Assembly: GCA_963771595.1 (NCBI GenBank)
Contig: CAVYUC010000012.1
Span: 483,530-547,529 of the forward strand
Length of the DNA: 64,000 nucleotides
Reading direction: 5' to 3'
DNA from: CAVYUC01 sp963771595
Lineage (GTDB): Bacteria; Bacteroidota; Bacteroidia; Bacteroidales; Prolixibacteraceae
Shown here piece after piece: positions 1 to 8,827 of this stretch. The notes under the pieces are model-generated. The model saw only the letters and a program-made list of their open reading frames with translations. It did no database searches and was not told the origin of the DNA. The first letter of the stretch is position 1; each line of letters starts with the position of its first letter. A program made the translations under genes and the position numbers.

Positions 1-342
1 TTTCGAGGCGGAATTACGGCCTATTCCAACGAAACCAAAATAAATCTTTTAAAAGTCAGGGAAGATTCGCTGGCCGTATTTGGTGCAGTGAGCGAAACAG
101 TGGCAAAAGAAATGGCCGCCGGAGTTAAAAAAGCACTGAACTCCGATTTTGCAGTTGCCACCACCGGAATTGCCGGCCCAGATGGCGGAACACCTGAAAA
201 ACCTGTTGGTACAGTGTGGATTGCAGTGGCCGGATTAAATGAAGTAACAGCCGAAAAATATGAATTTGGCGATAATCGCGATCGAAATATCATCCGTTCT
301 TCACAAACTGCTTTGCAACTGTTGCGCCGGACATTAATGTAA
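1..342 (+). CDS. cinA: CinA C-terminal domain protein, partial (nicotinamide-nucleotide amidase)
   Basis: The gene enters from outside the window, in frame from base 1, and ends at TAA 340-342. The visible 113 residues carry the core of the CinA C-terminal (PncC-type) domain: GGITAYSN at the start, GAVSETVAKEMA, and the signature TTGIAGPDGGTPEKPVGTVW. This domain deamidates nicotinamide mononucleotide to nicotinate mononucleotide in pyridine nucleotide salvage. Whether the N-terminal MoCF-like domain of full-length CinA is present cannot be seen. The reading frame is open throughout. The next gene is 170 bp downstream, so the two need not be co-transcribed. Confidence 0.93.
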   Translation, partial: FRGGITAYSNETKINLLKVREDSLAVFGAVSETVAKEMAAGVKKALNSDFAVATTGIAGPDGGTPEKPVGTVWIAVAGLNEVTAEKYEFGDNRDRNIIRSSQTALQLLRRTLM

Positions 343-512
343 CTTTTATGAAATCCGGAACTTTTTCATAAACATAATTTTTAACAACATTTATCATTTA
401 TATACTGCTGGTTTTCTTTAATTTAGAAGTTTTTAAAAACTCTTTATTACCGGATTGGTTTTTATTAGTAACGGCAGTAATTTGCTAATCAGTAATTTTA
501 ATAATTTTTTAG

Positions 513-3011
513 ATGAAAAAGACAATCATTATTATAGGAATTATTCTTGCAGTTTTTTTGGCTGCACTTTTTTTGGTGCCCATATTATTTAAAGACACAC
601 TGCTTGAAAAAACAAAAACAACAATTAACAAAAATGTAAATGCACAGGTTGAATTCGACGATATCCGCTTGTCGTTTTTTCGCAATTTCCCTAAAGTTAC
701 CATTGTAATTACCGATGCAACAATTACCGGAAAAGGTGAATTTCAGAACGATACCTTACTCGATGTTTCTTCAGTAGGTTTAAAAATGGGACTTTTTTCA
801 TTAATTGGAAGTTCTGAAAAAAGCATTGATGAAATTGAGCTTAACCAGCCAAAATTAAAGCTGATGGTGAACGAAGCAGGAAACAACAACTGGAGTTTAA
901 TAAAAGAGCCTGCAAACCCTCCGGCCACCAGCCCGACAGAATCGTTTGATTTGCAGCTTGATGAGATTATTATTGAAAATGCTGTGCTGATTTATGATGA
1001 TCGGGAAGCCAAAACTTTGCTTCAGCTCGATAATATTAATTTCGATTTGCAAGGTGAAATGTATGGCACTTCAGCAAAATTACTCGCCGATGGAAAAATT
1101 GGCCAGTTTTCGCTGAATTACGACGGGTCCAATTATATTTCAAAAGTTTCGCTCGAAACAAAAACGCTTTTTAATATCAATTATGAAACAATGGATATTT
1201 CCATTCTTGAAAATGAATTGCTGATCAACCGTTTACCAATGAATGTGACCGGTTCCATTCAGGCTCCCGGCGATACCATGTATTTCGATTTGGGAATAAA
1301 AACAACAGAATCGGGATTTGAGAATTTCCTCGCGCTCGTTCCACCCGATTACGAACATTATCTTGAAGATATGAAAACAGAGGGTTCTGCAACTTTGGCG
1401 GGCACTTTCAAGGGGTTTTATTATGAGGAATCTTATCCGGCGCTGAAACTGGATTTGGATATTCGGAACGGAAATTTACATTATGCTGATCTTCCCGAAG
1501 AAATCAAAAATATAAAAGCTGCGGTTGCAATTTCAAAGCCACAGGGCGATTGGGATTTAACGGTGATTAAGATAAAAGAGGCACATGCCGAAATTAGAAA
1601 TAATCCGGTGGATTTAACGCTCACGCTGTCAAACCTGGTAACCGATCCACGTTTTGACGGAGCTTTTGTCGGTAAAATAAATTTTCAGCATTTAAAAGAT
1701 GCTTTGCCACTTGACAGTGTAAATATGACCGGAATTGTGGATGCCAACCTTTTTGTAAAAGGAAATTATTCGGCCATTGAAAACGAGCAGTACGAAAACA
1801 TAAAATCCGATGGCGCAGTCGTGCTTAGCGATTATTCATTTCAGTCGCCAAAACTAACGCAGGTTTTATATGTTTCAAACGGCCGGATGCAGTTTTCTCC
1901 GGAAAATATAAACCTCGAGCAATTTAAAATGCGGTTAGGTCAGAGCGATTTTAACCTGACCGGCAAAGTCTCGAACTATTTAAATTATTTTCTGAAAGAT
2001 GGCGAACTGCGTGGAAATTTACAGTTGAATTCTTCCAGAGTAAATCTGAATGAATTGTTCAGGTTGCAGCAGGTTGAATATGAAACGCCGGAGGAAACAC
2101 AGCCCCGGCAGCAAAGCACTGATAATGAAACGGAAGCACTGGCTTTTGATATTCCGTCGGATGTTAATTTCACTTTTCGTTCTTCAATAAACGATGCGGT
2201 TTTGGATAATGTGCCCATTTCAAACATCCAGGGATTAATTACCGCGCAAAACGGAAAACTGGTATTGAATGATTTGGGAATGCACCTGCTTGATGGTCAG
2301 CTGAATTTAACCGGTTCGTACCAGAACAATCCGCAGAACCAGCCACTGTTTGATTTTAATCTGGTTGTTTCTGATTTTGATATTCCAATGGCAGCAAAAA
2401 CGATCACCGGAATTCAAAAAATGATTCCGGTAATTGACGACAGCAAAGGCCGTTTCAGTTCAAACATGAAATTAACCGGTCAATTTGATGAAATGCTTAA
2501 ATTAAAAATGCCAACGGTGAATGGTTCCGGAACTTTAATGACCAAAAACCTGCAAATAGTCAACTCCCCGGTTCTTTTACAAATTGGTGGTTTGCTAAAC
2601 GAGGAGAAATTGAAAAATGTTTCGGTGGATGATTTTAAGGCTAATTTTACAATCAACAATGGAAACCTGCTGTTAAAACCCTTTACAACAAGAATTGCAG
2701 GACAGGAAACCGCAATTTCCGGATCGTTGAATACGCAAAACCTGCTCGATATGCGGATGGATTTTCAGGTGCAGCGCGATGCTTTTGGAAAAGATATTCA
2801 GAACATCCTGAGTATTTTGCCGGGACAACAAAACATACAGGTAATTCCTGCTGCAGTTGCGATAAAAGGACCGGTAAACGAGCCGGCAGTGAATGTTGAT
2901 TTGTCGGAAGCGCGTAAAAAAATAACCGATGAAGTAAAAAAATCCACGAAAGAAGATCTGCAAAAAACCATCGACAAAGTAGGAGAGGGATTGAAAAATA
3001 TTTTCAAGTAA
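513..3011 (+). CDS. AsmA family protein
   Basis: 832 residues. A single N-terminal membrane segment (about residues 4-24) is followed by a long extracytoplasmic region rich in short beta strands. Near the N-terminus is the family pattern of TM, then KDTLLEKTKTTINKNVNAQVEFDDIRLSFFRNFPKV (quoted in parts: residues about 28-62). The C-terminal third resembles the AsmA_2 region, with LTGKVSNYLNYF and repeated 'LTG..Q' turns. AsmA-like proteins in Bacteroidota are thought to take part in outer-membrane assembly or lipid transport between the membranes; the exact substrate is unknown. It ends in a Lys-rich amphipathic tail. It stands alone between cinA and the TonB cluster. Family assignment is good; the specific role is open. 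Confidence 0.82.
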   Translation: MKKTIIIIGIILAVFLAALFLVPILFKDTLLEKTKTTINKNVNAQVEFDDIRLSFFRNFPKVTIVITDATITGKGEFQNDTLLDVSSVGLKMGLFSLIGSSEKSIDEIELNQPKLKLMVNEAGNNNWSLIKEPANPPATSPTESFDLQLDEIIIENAVLIYDDREAKTLLQLDNINFDLQGEMYGTSAKLLADGKIGQFSLNYDGSNYISKVSLETKTLFNINYETMDISILENELLINRLPMNVTGSIQAPGDTMYFDLGIKTTESGFENFLALVPPDYEHYLEDMKTEGSATLAGTFKGFYYEESYPALKLDLDIRNGNLHYADLPEEIKNIKAAVAISKPQGDWDLTVIKIKEAHAEIRNNPVDLTLTLSNLVTDPRFDGAFVGKINFQHLKDALPLDSVNMTGIVDANLFVKGNYSAIENEQYENIKSDGAVVLSDYSFQSPKLTQVLYVSNGRMQFSPENINLEQFKMRLGQSDFNLTGKVSNYLNYFLKDGELRGNLQLNSSRVNLNELFRLQQVEYETPEETQPRQQSTDNETEALAFDIPSDVNFTFRSSINDAVLDNVPISNIQGLITAQNGKLVLNDLGMHLLDGQLNLTGSYQNNPQNQPLFDFNLVVSDFDIPMAAKTITGIQKMIPVIDDSKGRFSSNMKLTGQFDEMLKLKMPTVNGSGTLMTKNLQIVNSPVLLQIGGLLNEEKLKNVSVDDFKANFTINNGNLLLKPFTTRIAGQETAISGSLNTQNLLDMRMDFQVQRDAFGKDIQNILSILPGQQNIQVIPAAVAIKGPVNEPAVNVDLSEARKKITDEVKKSTKEDLQKTIDKVGEGLKNIFK

Positions 3012-3152
3012 TCTTCAGTAGGATCAGGATTTTAGTTACTCGGAGACAGGAATAATTCATGAATTATTCGGGTTAAATTTGATTCTGTCCTTCATGAAAT
3101 TCATATTCATTTTTAGATGTTCTGCTAATTAAGGAAACGAATATTTCCATGT

Positions 3153-3252
3153 ATAACTAAAATAGTAGTTATGTAACATCCTGTATATTAATTTCATACA
3201 ATTATTTTCACAAAATAACTAATAATTTAGTTTGAAAACTAAAATGTTAGTT
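3153..3252 (+). promoter_or_regulatory. Three BlaI-type palindromic operators upstream of tonB
   Basis: Three imperfect or perfect dyads of the form AACTAA-N4-TTAGTT lie at 3155-3170 (AACTAA-AATA-GTAGTT, one mismatch), 3217-3232 (perfect, N4=TAAT) and 3237-3252 (perfect, N4=AATG). The last two are 20 bp apart centre to centre, which is two helical turns. They cover the -33 and spacer of the promoter annotated next. BlaI/MecI repressors are known to bind short dyads of this size as dimers, and a BlaI homologue is encoded 1.3 kb downstream. Assignment to BlaI is inference from position and symmetry. Confidence 0.72.
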
Positions 3253-3261
3253 ATATATTTG
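3231..3261 (+). promoter_or_regulatory. Bacteroidota-type promoter of the tonB unit
   Basis: TTTG at 3231-3234, a spacer of 19 bases, and TATATTTG at 3254-3261 match the -33/-7 consensus TTTG-N19-TAnnTTTG used by the main sigma factor of Bacteroidota. Transcription would begin near 3268, about 27 bases before the ATG at 3295. Two operator dyads overlap it. Confidence 0.75.
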
Positions 3262-3294
3262 TTGTAGCACTTGTGAAATTAAAAACTGAAAAAA

Positions 3295-3981
3295 ATGGAA
3301 CAGAAAAAAACACGAAGAGCCAACCTTGAAATCAGGAAAAACACCTTCTTTTTAATAGGATTGGTTGTTGCTCTTGGAGCAACATTGGTTGCCTTTGAAT
3401 GGAAAACGATGCCAAAAGAAACAGAATCGCTTGGCATGCTTCAGTCTGCTGATGTGGAAGATGTAATTATTCCGATTACCAGAGAACCAAAAGTTGAACC
3501 GCCGCCTCCGCCGCCTCCGCCAAAAGTAATTGAGGTGCTGAATATTGTAACCGACGATGCAATTATCGACGAGGAAATCCGGATTGAGGATTCCGGTGCG
3601 GATGAAACAACAACAATCAATGTAAATCCAGTTTTTACACCCGATGTGGAAGAGGATGTTCCGGAAGAAATATTTTTTGTAGTTGAGGAACCAGCGGAAT
3701 TTCCGGGCGGAGATCAGGCATTGCTAAGGTACATCCACAATACTGTAAAATATCCGGTAATTGCACAGGAAAATGGGATTCAGGGAAAAGTGTTTGTCAA
3801 ATTTATTATCGACGAACAGGGTGCGGTCAGCAATGCCGAAATTATGCGTGGAGTGGATGTTTCGCTCGATAAGGAAGCCTTGCGCGTGATTAACAGTTTG
3901 CCCGATTTTAAGCCCGGAAAACAACGTGGCCGTCCTGTAAAAGTTTATTACAATGCGGTAATTAAATTTCAATTGCAATAA
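3295..3981 (+). CDS. TonB family energy transducer
   Basis: 228 residues with the full TonB layout: a basic cytoplasmic start, one membrane anchor (about 17-36), a run of eight prolines (69-76), an acidic linker, and a TonB C-terminal domain (about 135-228). That domain has the features typical of the Bacteroidota branch: EFPGGDQAL, YP, GKVFVKF, EALRVINSLPDFKPGKQRGRPV. TonB couples the proton motive force through ExbB/ExbD to outer-membrane TonB-dependent transporters. No exbB/exbD lie nearby. The gene sits directly behind an operator-covered promoter and 35 bp before a second TonB-domain gene, so the two probably form one transcript regulated by BlaI. Confidence 0.9.
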   Translation: MEQKKTRRANLEIRKNTFFLIGLVVALGATLVAFEWKTMPKETESLGMLQSADVEDVIIPITREPKVEPPPPPPPPKVIEVLNIVTDDAIIDEEIRIEDSGADETTTINVNPVFTPDVEEDVPEEIFFVVEEPAEFPGGDQALLRYIHNTVKYPVIAQENGIQGKVFVKFIIDEQGAVSNAEIMRGVDVSLDKEALRVINSLPDFKPGKQRGRPVKVYYNAVIKFQLQ

Positions 3982-4016
3982 TAAAAGAAGTAGAATTAAA
4001 TCAAAAAAAAATAAAA

Positions 4017-4442
4017 ATGAAAAAGATAAGCTTGATAATAGTGTTGGTCATTTTAGCAGTTCTTTATTCGGTTAAATCCAACGGACAGGAAGAAAACAAA
4101 ACCACAAGCACCGGCGAACCTTTGTATTTTGTCGTGGAGGAATTGCCTGAATTTCCGGGCGGCGAAGAGGCGCTGAAAAATTACATTGTCGAACACGTGA
4201 AGTATCCCGAAGAAGCCAAAAAAAATGGAATATCCGGAAAAGTGTTTGTTACATTTACTATTTCGAAAGAAGGAAAAGTAATGGATGCAGAAATAGCAAA
4301 GGGAAAAAATGCTTCGCTTGACCAGGAAGCGTTGCGGGTAATTAACGAACTTCCCGACTGGACACCCGGTAAACAAAAAGGAAAAGCTGTTAATGTACAA
4401 TATACTTTACCCATCAATTTTGCCCTGGAAAATGAAAAATAA
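4017..4442 (+). CDS. Secreted stand-alone TonB C-terminal domain protein
   Basis: 141 residues: an N-terminal signal peptide or short anchor (about 1-22, ending SNGQ) and then almost immediately a TonB C-terminal domain (about 38-138) with EFPGGEEALKNYI, YPEEAKKNGISGKVFVTF and EALRVINELPDWTPGKQKGKAV. It lacks the proline-rich stretch and long linker of a working TonB. It is therefore more likely a periplasmic binding or adaptor domain than an energy transducer. It is very similar to the C-terminus of the M56 peptidase at 4907-6346, which suggests duplication within the cluster. Its function is not known. Confidence 0.85.
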   Translation: MKKISLIIVLVILAVLYSVKSNGQEENKTTSTGEPLYFVVEELPEFPGGEEALKNYIVEHVKYPEEAKKNGISGKVFVTFTISKEGKVMDAEIAKGKNASLDQEALRVINELPDWTPGKQKGKAVNVQYTLPINFALENEK

Positions 4443-4451
4443 CCTAAATAT

Positions 4452-4477
4452 TTAGTTGTAAAACTAATGCCTTAGGT
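4452..4477 (+). promoter_or_regulatory. Probable BlaI operator upstream of blaI
   Basis: AACTAA-TGCC-TTAGGT at 4462-4477 matches AACTAA-N4-TTAGTT with one mismatch. It is preceded by a further TTAGTT half-site at 4452-4457. The site lies 51 bp before the blaI start, as expected for autoregulation of a BlaI/MecI repressor. The same dyad covers the promoter of the TonB gene at 3295. Confidence 0.6.
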
Positions 4478-4527
4478 ATGATTTTTGTTGAGCAGGTTAT
4501 TGTCAGAAAATCAAAAAAAAACCGAAA

Positions 4528-4914
4528 ATGAAGGAATTAACAAAGGGCGAAGAACAGGTAATGCAGCTTCTCTGGCAGCAGGAAAAAGCATTTGTAAAAG
4601 ATTTAATTGAAGTAATGCCCGAACCAAAACCTGCTTATAACACTGTTTCAACCATCATTCGGATTTTGGAAAAAAAAGGATTTGTAGGACATAATGCCTA
4701 CGGAAAAACGCACGAATATTTCCCGTTGATATCGAGGAAAGAGTACACTAAAAAGTTCATGAAAAACTTTATGCGCAATTATTTCAGCGGTTCATTTCAG
4801 GAGATGGTTTCCTTTTTTGCCAAAGAAGACAACATGAGCCTGGCCGACCTGGACGAAATGATTGAGGATGTAAAACGCGACCTTGAAAACGAAAATCCGG
4901 AAGAAAATGAATAG
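4528..4914 (+). CDS. BlaI/MecI/CopY family transcriptional repressor
   Basis: 128 residues. The N-terminal winged helix is clear (MKELTKGEEQVMQLLWQQE, then PKPAYNTVSTIIRILEKKGF, the recognition helix and wing, then HEYFPLIS), followed by a helical dimerisation region to the end. Members bind DNA as dimers and are inactivated by proteolysis triggered by a BlaR1-type membrane peptidase. That partner follows directly with an 8-base overlap, so the pair is translationally coupled. No beta-lactamase gene is in the window, so the regulon is probably not antibiotic resistance but the TonB-domain genes next door. Confidence 0.93.
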   Translation: MKELTKGEEQVMQLLWQQEKAFVKDLIEVMPEPKPAYNTVSTIIRILEKKGFVGHNAYGKTHEYFPLISRKEYTKKFMKNFMRNYFSGSFQEMVSFFAKEDNMSLADLDEMIEDVKRDLENENPEENE

Positions 4915-6346
4915 CATTGTAAATTTCATATTGGAATCAGGAATCAGTCTTTCCGTTTTTGCAGTAATTTATCTTTTGTTTCTGCGAAAAGAGACTTTCT
5001 TCAGGTTGAACAGGATTTTCCTGTTGAGTTCCGTGCTGTTTTCGATTGTCCTTCCGTTTTTGCGGTTTCAAATTTACAATTCCGATCCGGTGATGCTTTC
5101 GGAAATAACGGTTACTCCTTACCGAAACCTGATTGAAGCAGTGACAGTTTATGGGAAGGATTTATCAGGAAGTATTGAAAAAGCTATTCTTTCGGCCAAT
5201 GTAGTTATTCTGGGTTATTTGGCGGGAGTGGCTTTTTTCCTGTTTCGTTTTCTCCTTCGGGTTGTAAAAATAATTCTCTTAATTGTAAAGCATTCCGTGC
5301 AGAAAATGAACGGATTTAAACTGGTGGTACTGGATAAAGATTGCAGTCCTTTTTCATTTATGAATTATGTATTTGTTGGTCAGTCGCTTCAAAAAGAAGA
5401 ATATTACCACAAACTGATGGCCCACGAGCTGGAGCATGTAAAACAGGGACATTCTTTTGATGTTGTAATTCTTGAATTGCTTCTGGTGTTTCAATGGTTC
5501 AATCCTTTTATGTGGATGTTACGAAGGGCAATTACCGAAAATCACGAATATCTGGCTGACCAGGCGGTGCTGAAATCGGGTATAAAAAGAGGATATTACA
5601 AAAAGTTGTTGCTGACACAGTATGTTGGAGAACAGGTGCTTATAGCAAACAACTTTAATTATTCGCTCATAAAAAACCGAATTAAAATGATGTCGAAAAT
5701 TAAATCATCAAATATTGCCAACAGTAAAATAGTGCTCGGAATAATGGCAGCAATCGCATTGGTAATGGTTTTTGCATGCGAGCAGGAAGAATCGTTTAAA
5801 CCGGACATGAATAACGAGGACAAAACGGTGAAAATGACGCTTCAGGATGAAAAACTGAAAATTGAAGGAGCCGTTGAAAACATGGATAAAATAAAACAGC
5901 TTTTTATAGGAAATACGGGCTACGCTGTTTCTTTCGACAGCCTGGGGAATGTTATTCTCACCAAAGAAGAAGAGGAAAAAAAGGGAGAAACTTTGGCAGA
6001 AAATGAAGAGGTTTTTTTTATTGTGGAAAATATGCCTGAATTTCCCGGAGGTGAGGAAGCTTTGCGAAAATTTATTACCGGTTCTGTTGAATATCCCGAA
6101 GAAGCTATAAATAAAGGAATTCAGGGTAAAGTATATGTAACGTTTGTGGTTACAAAAAACGGTTCGGTAGCAAATGCGGCCATTGCACGTGGTGTGGCGC
6201 CTGTGCTCGACCAGGAAGCGCTGCGAGTGATAAATTCGCTGCCCAAATGGACGCCGGGAACGCAGCGGGGCAAGGCAGTTAATGTCAGCTACACAGTTCC
6301 TATAAAATTTGAACTGGCACCCGAAATGCAAAAGTCCAACCCATAA
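4907..6346 (+). CDS. BlaR1-type M56 metallopeptidase with C-terminal TonB domain
   Basis: 479 residues, started at the ATG at 4907, which overlaps the blaI stop. A start at 4883 would lie well inside blaI. Several N-terminal membrane helices surround the M56 zinc peptidase core: HELEH (HExxH) in KLMAHELEHVKQGH, and the third ligand region ENHEYLAD. A further membrane segment ends at VMVFAC (about residue 290). In place of the penicillin-sensor domain of BlaR1 there is an acidic linker and a TonB C-terminal domain (about 380-479: EFPGGEEALRKFI, LPKWTPGTQRGKAV). It probably cleaves or inactivates the adjacent BlaI in response to an envelope signal; the signal is unknown. Confidence 0.9.
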   Translation: MNSIVNFILESGISLSVFAVIYLLFLRKETFFRLNRIFLLSSVLFSIVLPFLRFQIYNSDPVMLSEITVTPYRNLIEAVTVYGKDLSGSIEKAILSANVVILGYLAGVAFFLFRFLLRVVKIILLIVKHSVQKMNGFKLVVLDKDCSPFSFMNYVFVGQSLQKEEYYHKLMAHELEHVKQGHSFDVVILELLLVFQWFNPFMWMLRRAITENHEYLADQAVLKSGIKRGYYKKLLLTQYVGEQVLIANNFNYSLIKNRIKMMSKIKSSNIANSKIVLGIMAAIALVMVFACEQEESFKPDMNNEDKTVKMTLQDEKLKIEGAVENMDKIKQLFIGNTGYAVSFDSLGNVILTKEEEEKKGETLAENEEVFFIVENMPEFPGGEEALRKFITGSVEYPEEAINKGIQGKVYVTFVVTKNGSVANAAIARGVAPVLDQEALRVINSLPKWTPGTQRGKAVNVSYTVPIKFELAPEMQKSNP

Positions 6347-6411
6347 ATTACTGGCGGAATTCCCTGCACAACAAATATGATTTTCATGAATAACGTTTAA
6401 AGTAAAAAGCC

Positions 6412-7662
6412 ATGAAAACAATTAAATATTTACTTTTTCTGTTATTAGCCGGAATCAGTGTTGTTTCTTTTTCGCAGGATAAAATTGATTTGTTAATTCT
6501 GAACAAACATTACCAGCAGGCGCTGCAGCAAATTGAAAAAAAGCTGGAAAAGGAACCGGCTGCAGAATTATATCTGAAAAAAGGGTTGATCTACAACAGT
6601 TTGCAGAACTACCAGGATGCGGTTAATGCATTTTCGGCAGCGCTGGAAATTGAACCGCAAAATCCTGAAATTCTGGGCGAAATGGCAGAAGCGCTGTCTG
6701 TTTTGGGAAATTACACGGATGCAAATTCTTTTTATGAACAAGCGCTTACGTTGCACCCACAAAATCTTCAGCTTTCCGGAAAGTTGGGCCGCAATTACAT
6801 CAACCTGAAAAATTACAAAAAGGCGTACGAAATCTTTTCAGACATTTATAAAACCGATTCAACAAATGTTTTCTGGAACAAGCAATTTGCATTTTCCGCC
6901 TTTCAAACAAATAATCGTAAACTGGCTGTTCATTTATACCACAAAGTTATCCATCTCAACCCACGCGATTATTCATCCTATTTTAACCTCATCAAACTGT
7001 ATTTAATGCAGGAAGAGCAGGACAATGCCTTGGCAGTTATTCAACTTGGTCTTCAAAATTTTCCGGGCGATGCTGAATTTTATTTGCAGAAGGCAGGATA
7101 TTATTATACGCTAAAAAATTACGAAGAGGCACGAAAGCTTTACGAGAAATATTTCGTCGCAGGCGGCGACTCTGCTTATAAGGAACTTCTGAACTATGGC
7201 ATCACTCTCTATTTTGTTAAAGATGAAAATAAGGCCATTTCTATTTTGGAAAAATGTGCAAACCTGGTTGCCAATGATCCTTTTGCACTTTTTTACCTCA
7301 GTTTAAGCCACAAAAAACTGATTCATTATGAAGTTGCAGAAGCGTATATGGATGCAGCAATAGAAGCGGCCACACCGTCTTATCTTCCTGAAATGTACCA
7401 CCATTTGGGGCAAATTTACGGACAACAGCGAAAATTTGAAAAGTCGGTTGCTGCACTTCGCAAAGCTCACGAACTGGACCCGACAAATCATGAAATACTT
7501 TTTGAGATTGCTACAACTTATGAAGAATATAATGCCAATAAAACACTGGCGCTGAATTATTACCGGATTTATTTGAAAGAAGCCGGTGAATCGGGCCGGA
7601 ACTTAAATTACGCGCTCGACCGGATTGAACGAATTAAAGAAGATTTGTTTTTTGAAAAATAG
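6412..7662 (+). CDS. Periplasmic tetratricopeptide repeat protein
   Basis: 416 residues with a signal peptide (about 1-21, ending SFSQ) and then consecutive TPR helical pairs over nearly the whole length. Clear examples are AAELYLKKGLIYNSLQNYQ, QNPEILGEMAEALSVLGNYT and YHHLGQIYGQQRKFEKSV. TPR arrays are protein-protein interaction scaffolds; no catalytic domain is visible. It lies 65 bp behind the M56/TonB gene in the same direction, so it may belong to that operon and act with the TonB-domain proteins in the periplasm. Specific function unknown. Confidence 0.85.
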   Translation: MKTIKYLLFLLLAGISVVSFSQDKIDLLILNKHYQQALQQIEKKLEKEPAAELYLKKGLIYNSLQNYQDAVNAFSAALEIEPQNPEILGEMAEALSVLGNYTDANSFYEQALTLHPQNLQLSGKLGRNYINLKNYKKAYEIFSDIYKTDSTNVFWNKQFAFSAFQTNNRKLAVHLYHKVIHLNPRDYSSYFNLIKLYLMQEEQDNALAVIQLGLQNFPGDAEFYLQKAGYYYTLKNYEEARKLYEKYFVAGGDSAYKELLNYGITLYFVKDENKAISILEKCANLVANDPFALFYLSLSHKKLIHYEVAEAYMDAAIEAATPSYLPEMYHHLGQIYGQQRKFEKSVAALRKAHELDPTNHEILFEIATTYEEYNANKTLALNYYRIYLKEAGESGRNLNYALDRIERIKEDLFFEK

Positions 7663-7666
7663 CCGT

Positions 7667-8650
7667 TTATTCCTTTTTATTCTGGCCGGGAAATGATGTC
7701 ATTCCTGTTTTTTCGCGCACGAGGTTGGTAAGCTGCACCCGGCTTTTCACCTGTGTTTTGGTAAAAATCCGGTGGTTGTGATCTTTAACGGTCTGCAATG
7801 TAATAAACAGTTTGTCCGATATGGATTTGTTGGTTTTGCCCGAGCAGATTTCCAGAATTATTTCAGCTTCCCGTTTCGAAATTTCATAGGTTTCGCAGAA
7901 CTTTTCAAAATTTATATTCCTGGCCGTGCTTTCATCCGCTTTTTCAATTGGTTTTAATTTTAAACCTGCCGGAATAATTATACTCACTCCAAAAAGCAGA
8001 AGAATGGAAAAGCAGATGGAAACAAATCCGTAGAAATTAAAGAAGTACAAAAATACCGAATAGAACATTACTCCTGATAAATAAATAAAAAAGATGGCTC
8101 TGAAATTACTTCTTTTTTCCAGTTCCGATGCGGATTTATGTGGTTTCAGATAGGGAAAAATCAACACCAAATGTATTGCAAGATTTATGGCTGCAAGAAT
8201 GCGGACAATAAAAAGATCAGTTTCTGCCGGAACATGGATAGTTCCGTTTTGGACTAAAAATGAAAAAATAATCAAAGCGGCTATAAAAGAAACAAAGTAA
8301 GCTAAAACCACATTCTTCGAAAGTTTGTAGCCATTTATATTGAACGCAAATTTCAAAAGCATAAACCAGCTCACAATTAAAAAAGGCATTCCCAAAACCG
8401 GAATAAATAATGCAAGTTTATGATTTGTTTCTGCATCCAGGTTCAAATCAGAAATAACTTCCCTGATGGCAATATTTCCCCAGATTCCGTACATAAAAAA
8501 AGAAAAAAGAAATATTTGCTGATACAGTAAAATTTGTAAAACAGGTTTTTTACTCTGTTGAAACAAGTTGTAAGTTCCTAAAAATCCTATGATTGCAATT
8601 CCGGCGGTTATTATAAAAGTTATAAGAAAAGTAAGGTTTTGATAAAGCAT
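7667..8650 (-). CDS. Membrane-anchored LuxR-type (HTH) transcriptional regulator
   Basis: 327 residues from the ATG at 8650 (MLYQNLTFLITF), chosen because it begins directly at the first membrane helix. An in-frame ATG at 8719 would add 23 hydrophilic residues. About seven hydrophobic segments fill residues 1-230. The C-terminus (about 260-320) is a LuxR/GerE helix-turn-helix: YEISKREAEIILEICSGKTN, KSISDKLFITLQTVKDHNHR. There is no receiver domain, so this is a one-component membrane sensor whose ligand is unknown. It is convergent with the TPR gene (4 bp apart) and divergent from the membrane protein at 8828, which it might control. Confidence 0.82.
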   Translation of the reverse strand: MLYQNLTFLITFIITAGIAIIGFLGTYNLFQQSKKPVLQILLYQQIFLFSFFMYGIWGNIAIREVISDLNLDAETNHKLALFIPVLGMPFLIVSWFMLLKFAFNINGYKLSKNVVLAYFVSFIAALIIFSFLVQNGTIHVPAETDLFIVRILAAINLAIHLVLIFPYLKPHKSASELEKRSNFRAIFFIYLSGVMFYSVFLYFFNFYGFVSICFSILLLFGVSIIIPAGLKLKPIEKADESTARNINFEKFCETYEISKREAEIILEICSGKTNKSISDKLFITLQTVKDHNHRIFTKTQVKSRVQLTNLVREKTGMTSFPGQNKKE

Positions 8651-8827
8651 TTTTTCGAAATCCAACTTTAGTAGTGCATTGCAATAATTTAACTGAAACC
8701 GTTTACCGACAGCGACCAAAGTAGTGAATATTTAATTTCCAACCAAAGTAGGAAGGATATTTTTAATGAGCAGTGTACATTTGATTCGACAATGAAACAG
8801 AAACAGAAAACATTAAAAATTAAAAAA

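Noticed and set aside
4528..6346. A beta-lactam resistance locus (blaI-blaR1)
   Set aside because: The penicillin-binding sensor domain is absent from the M56 protein and no beta-lactamase lies in the window; a TonB domain takes the sensor position.
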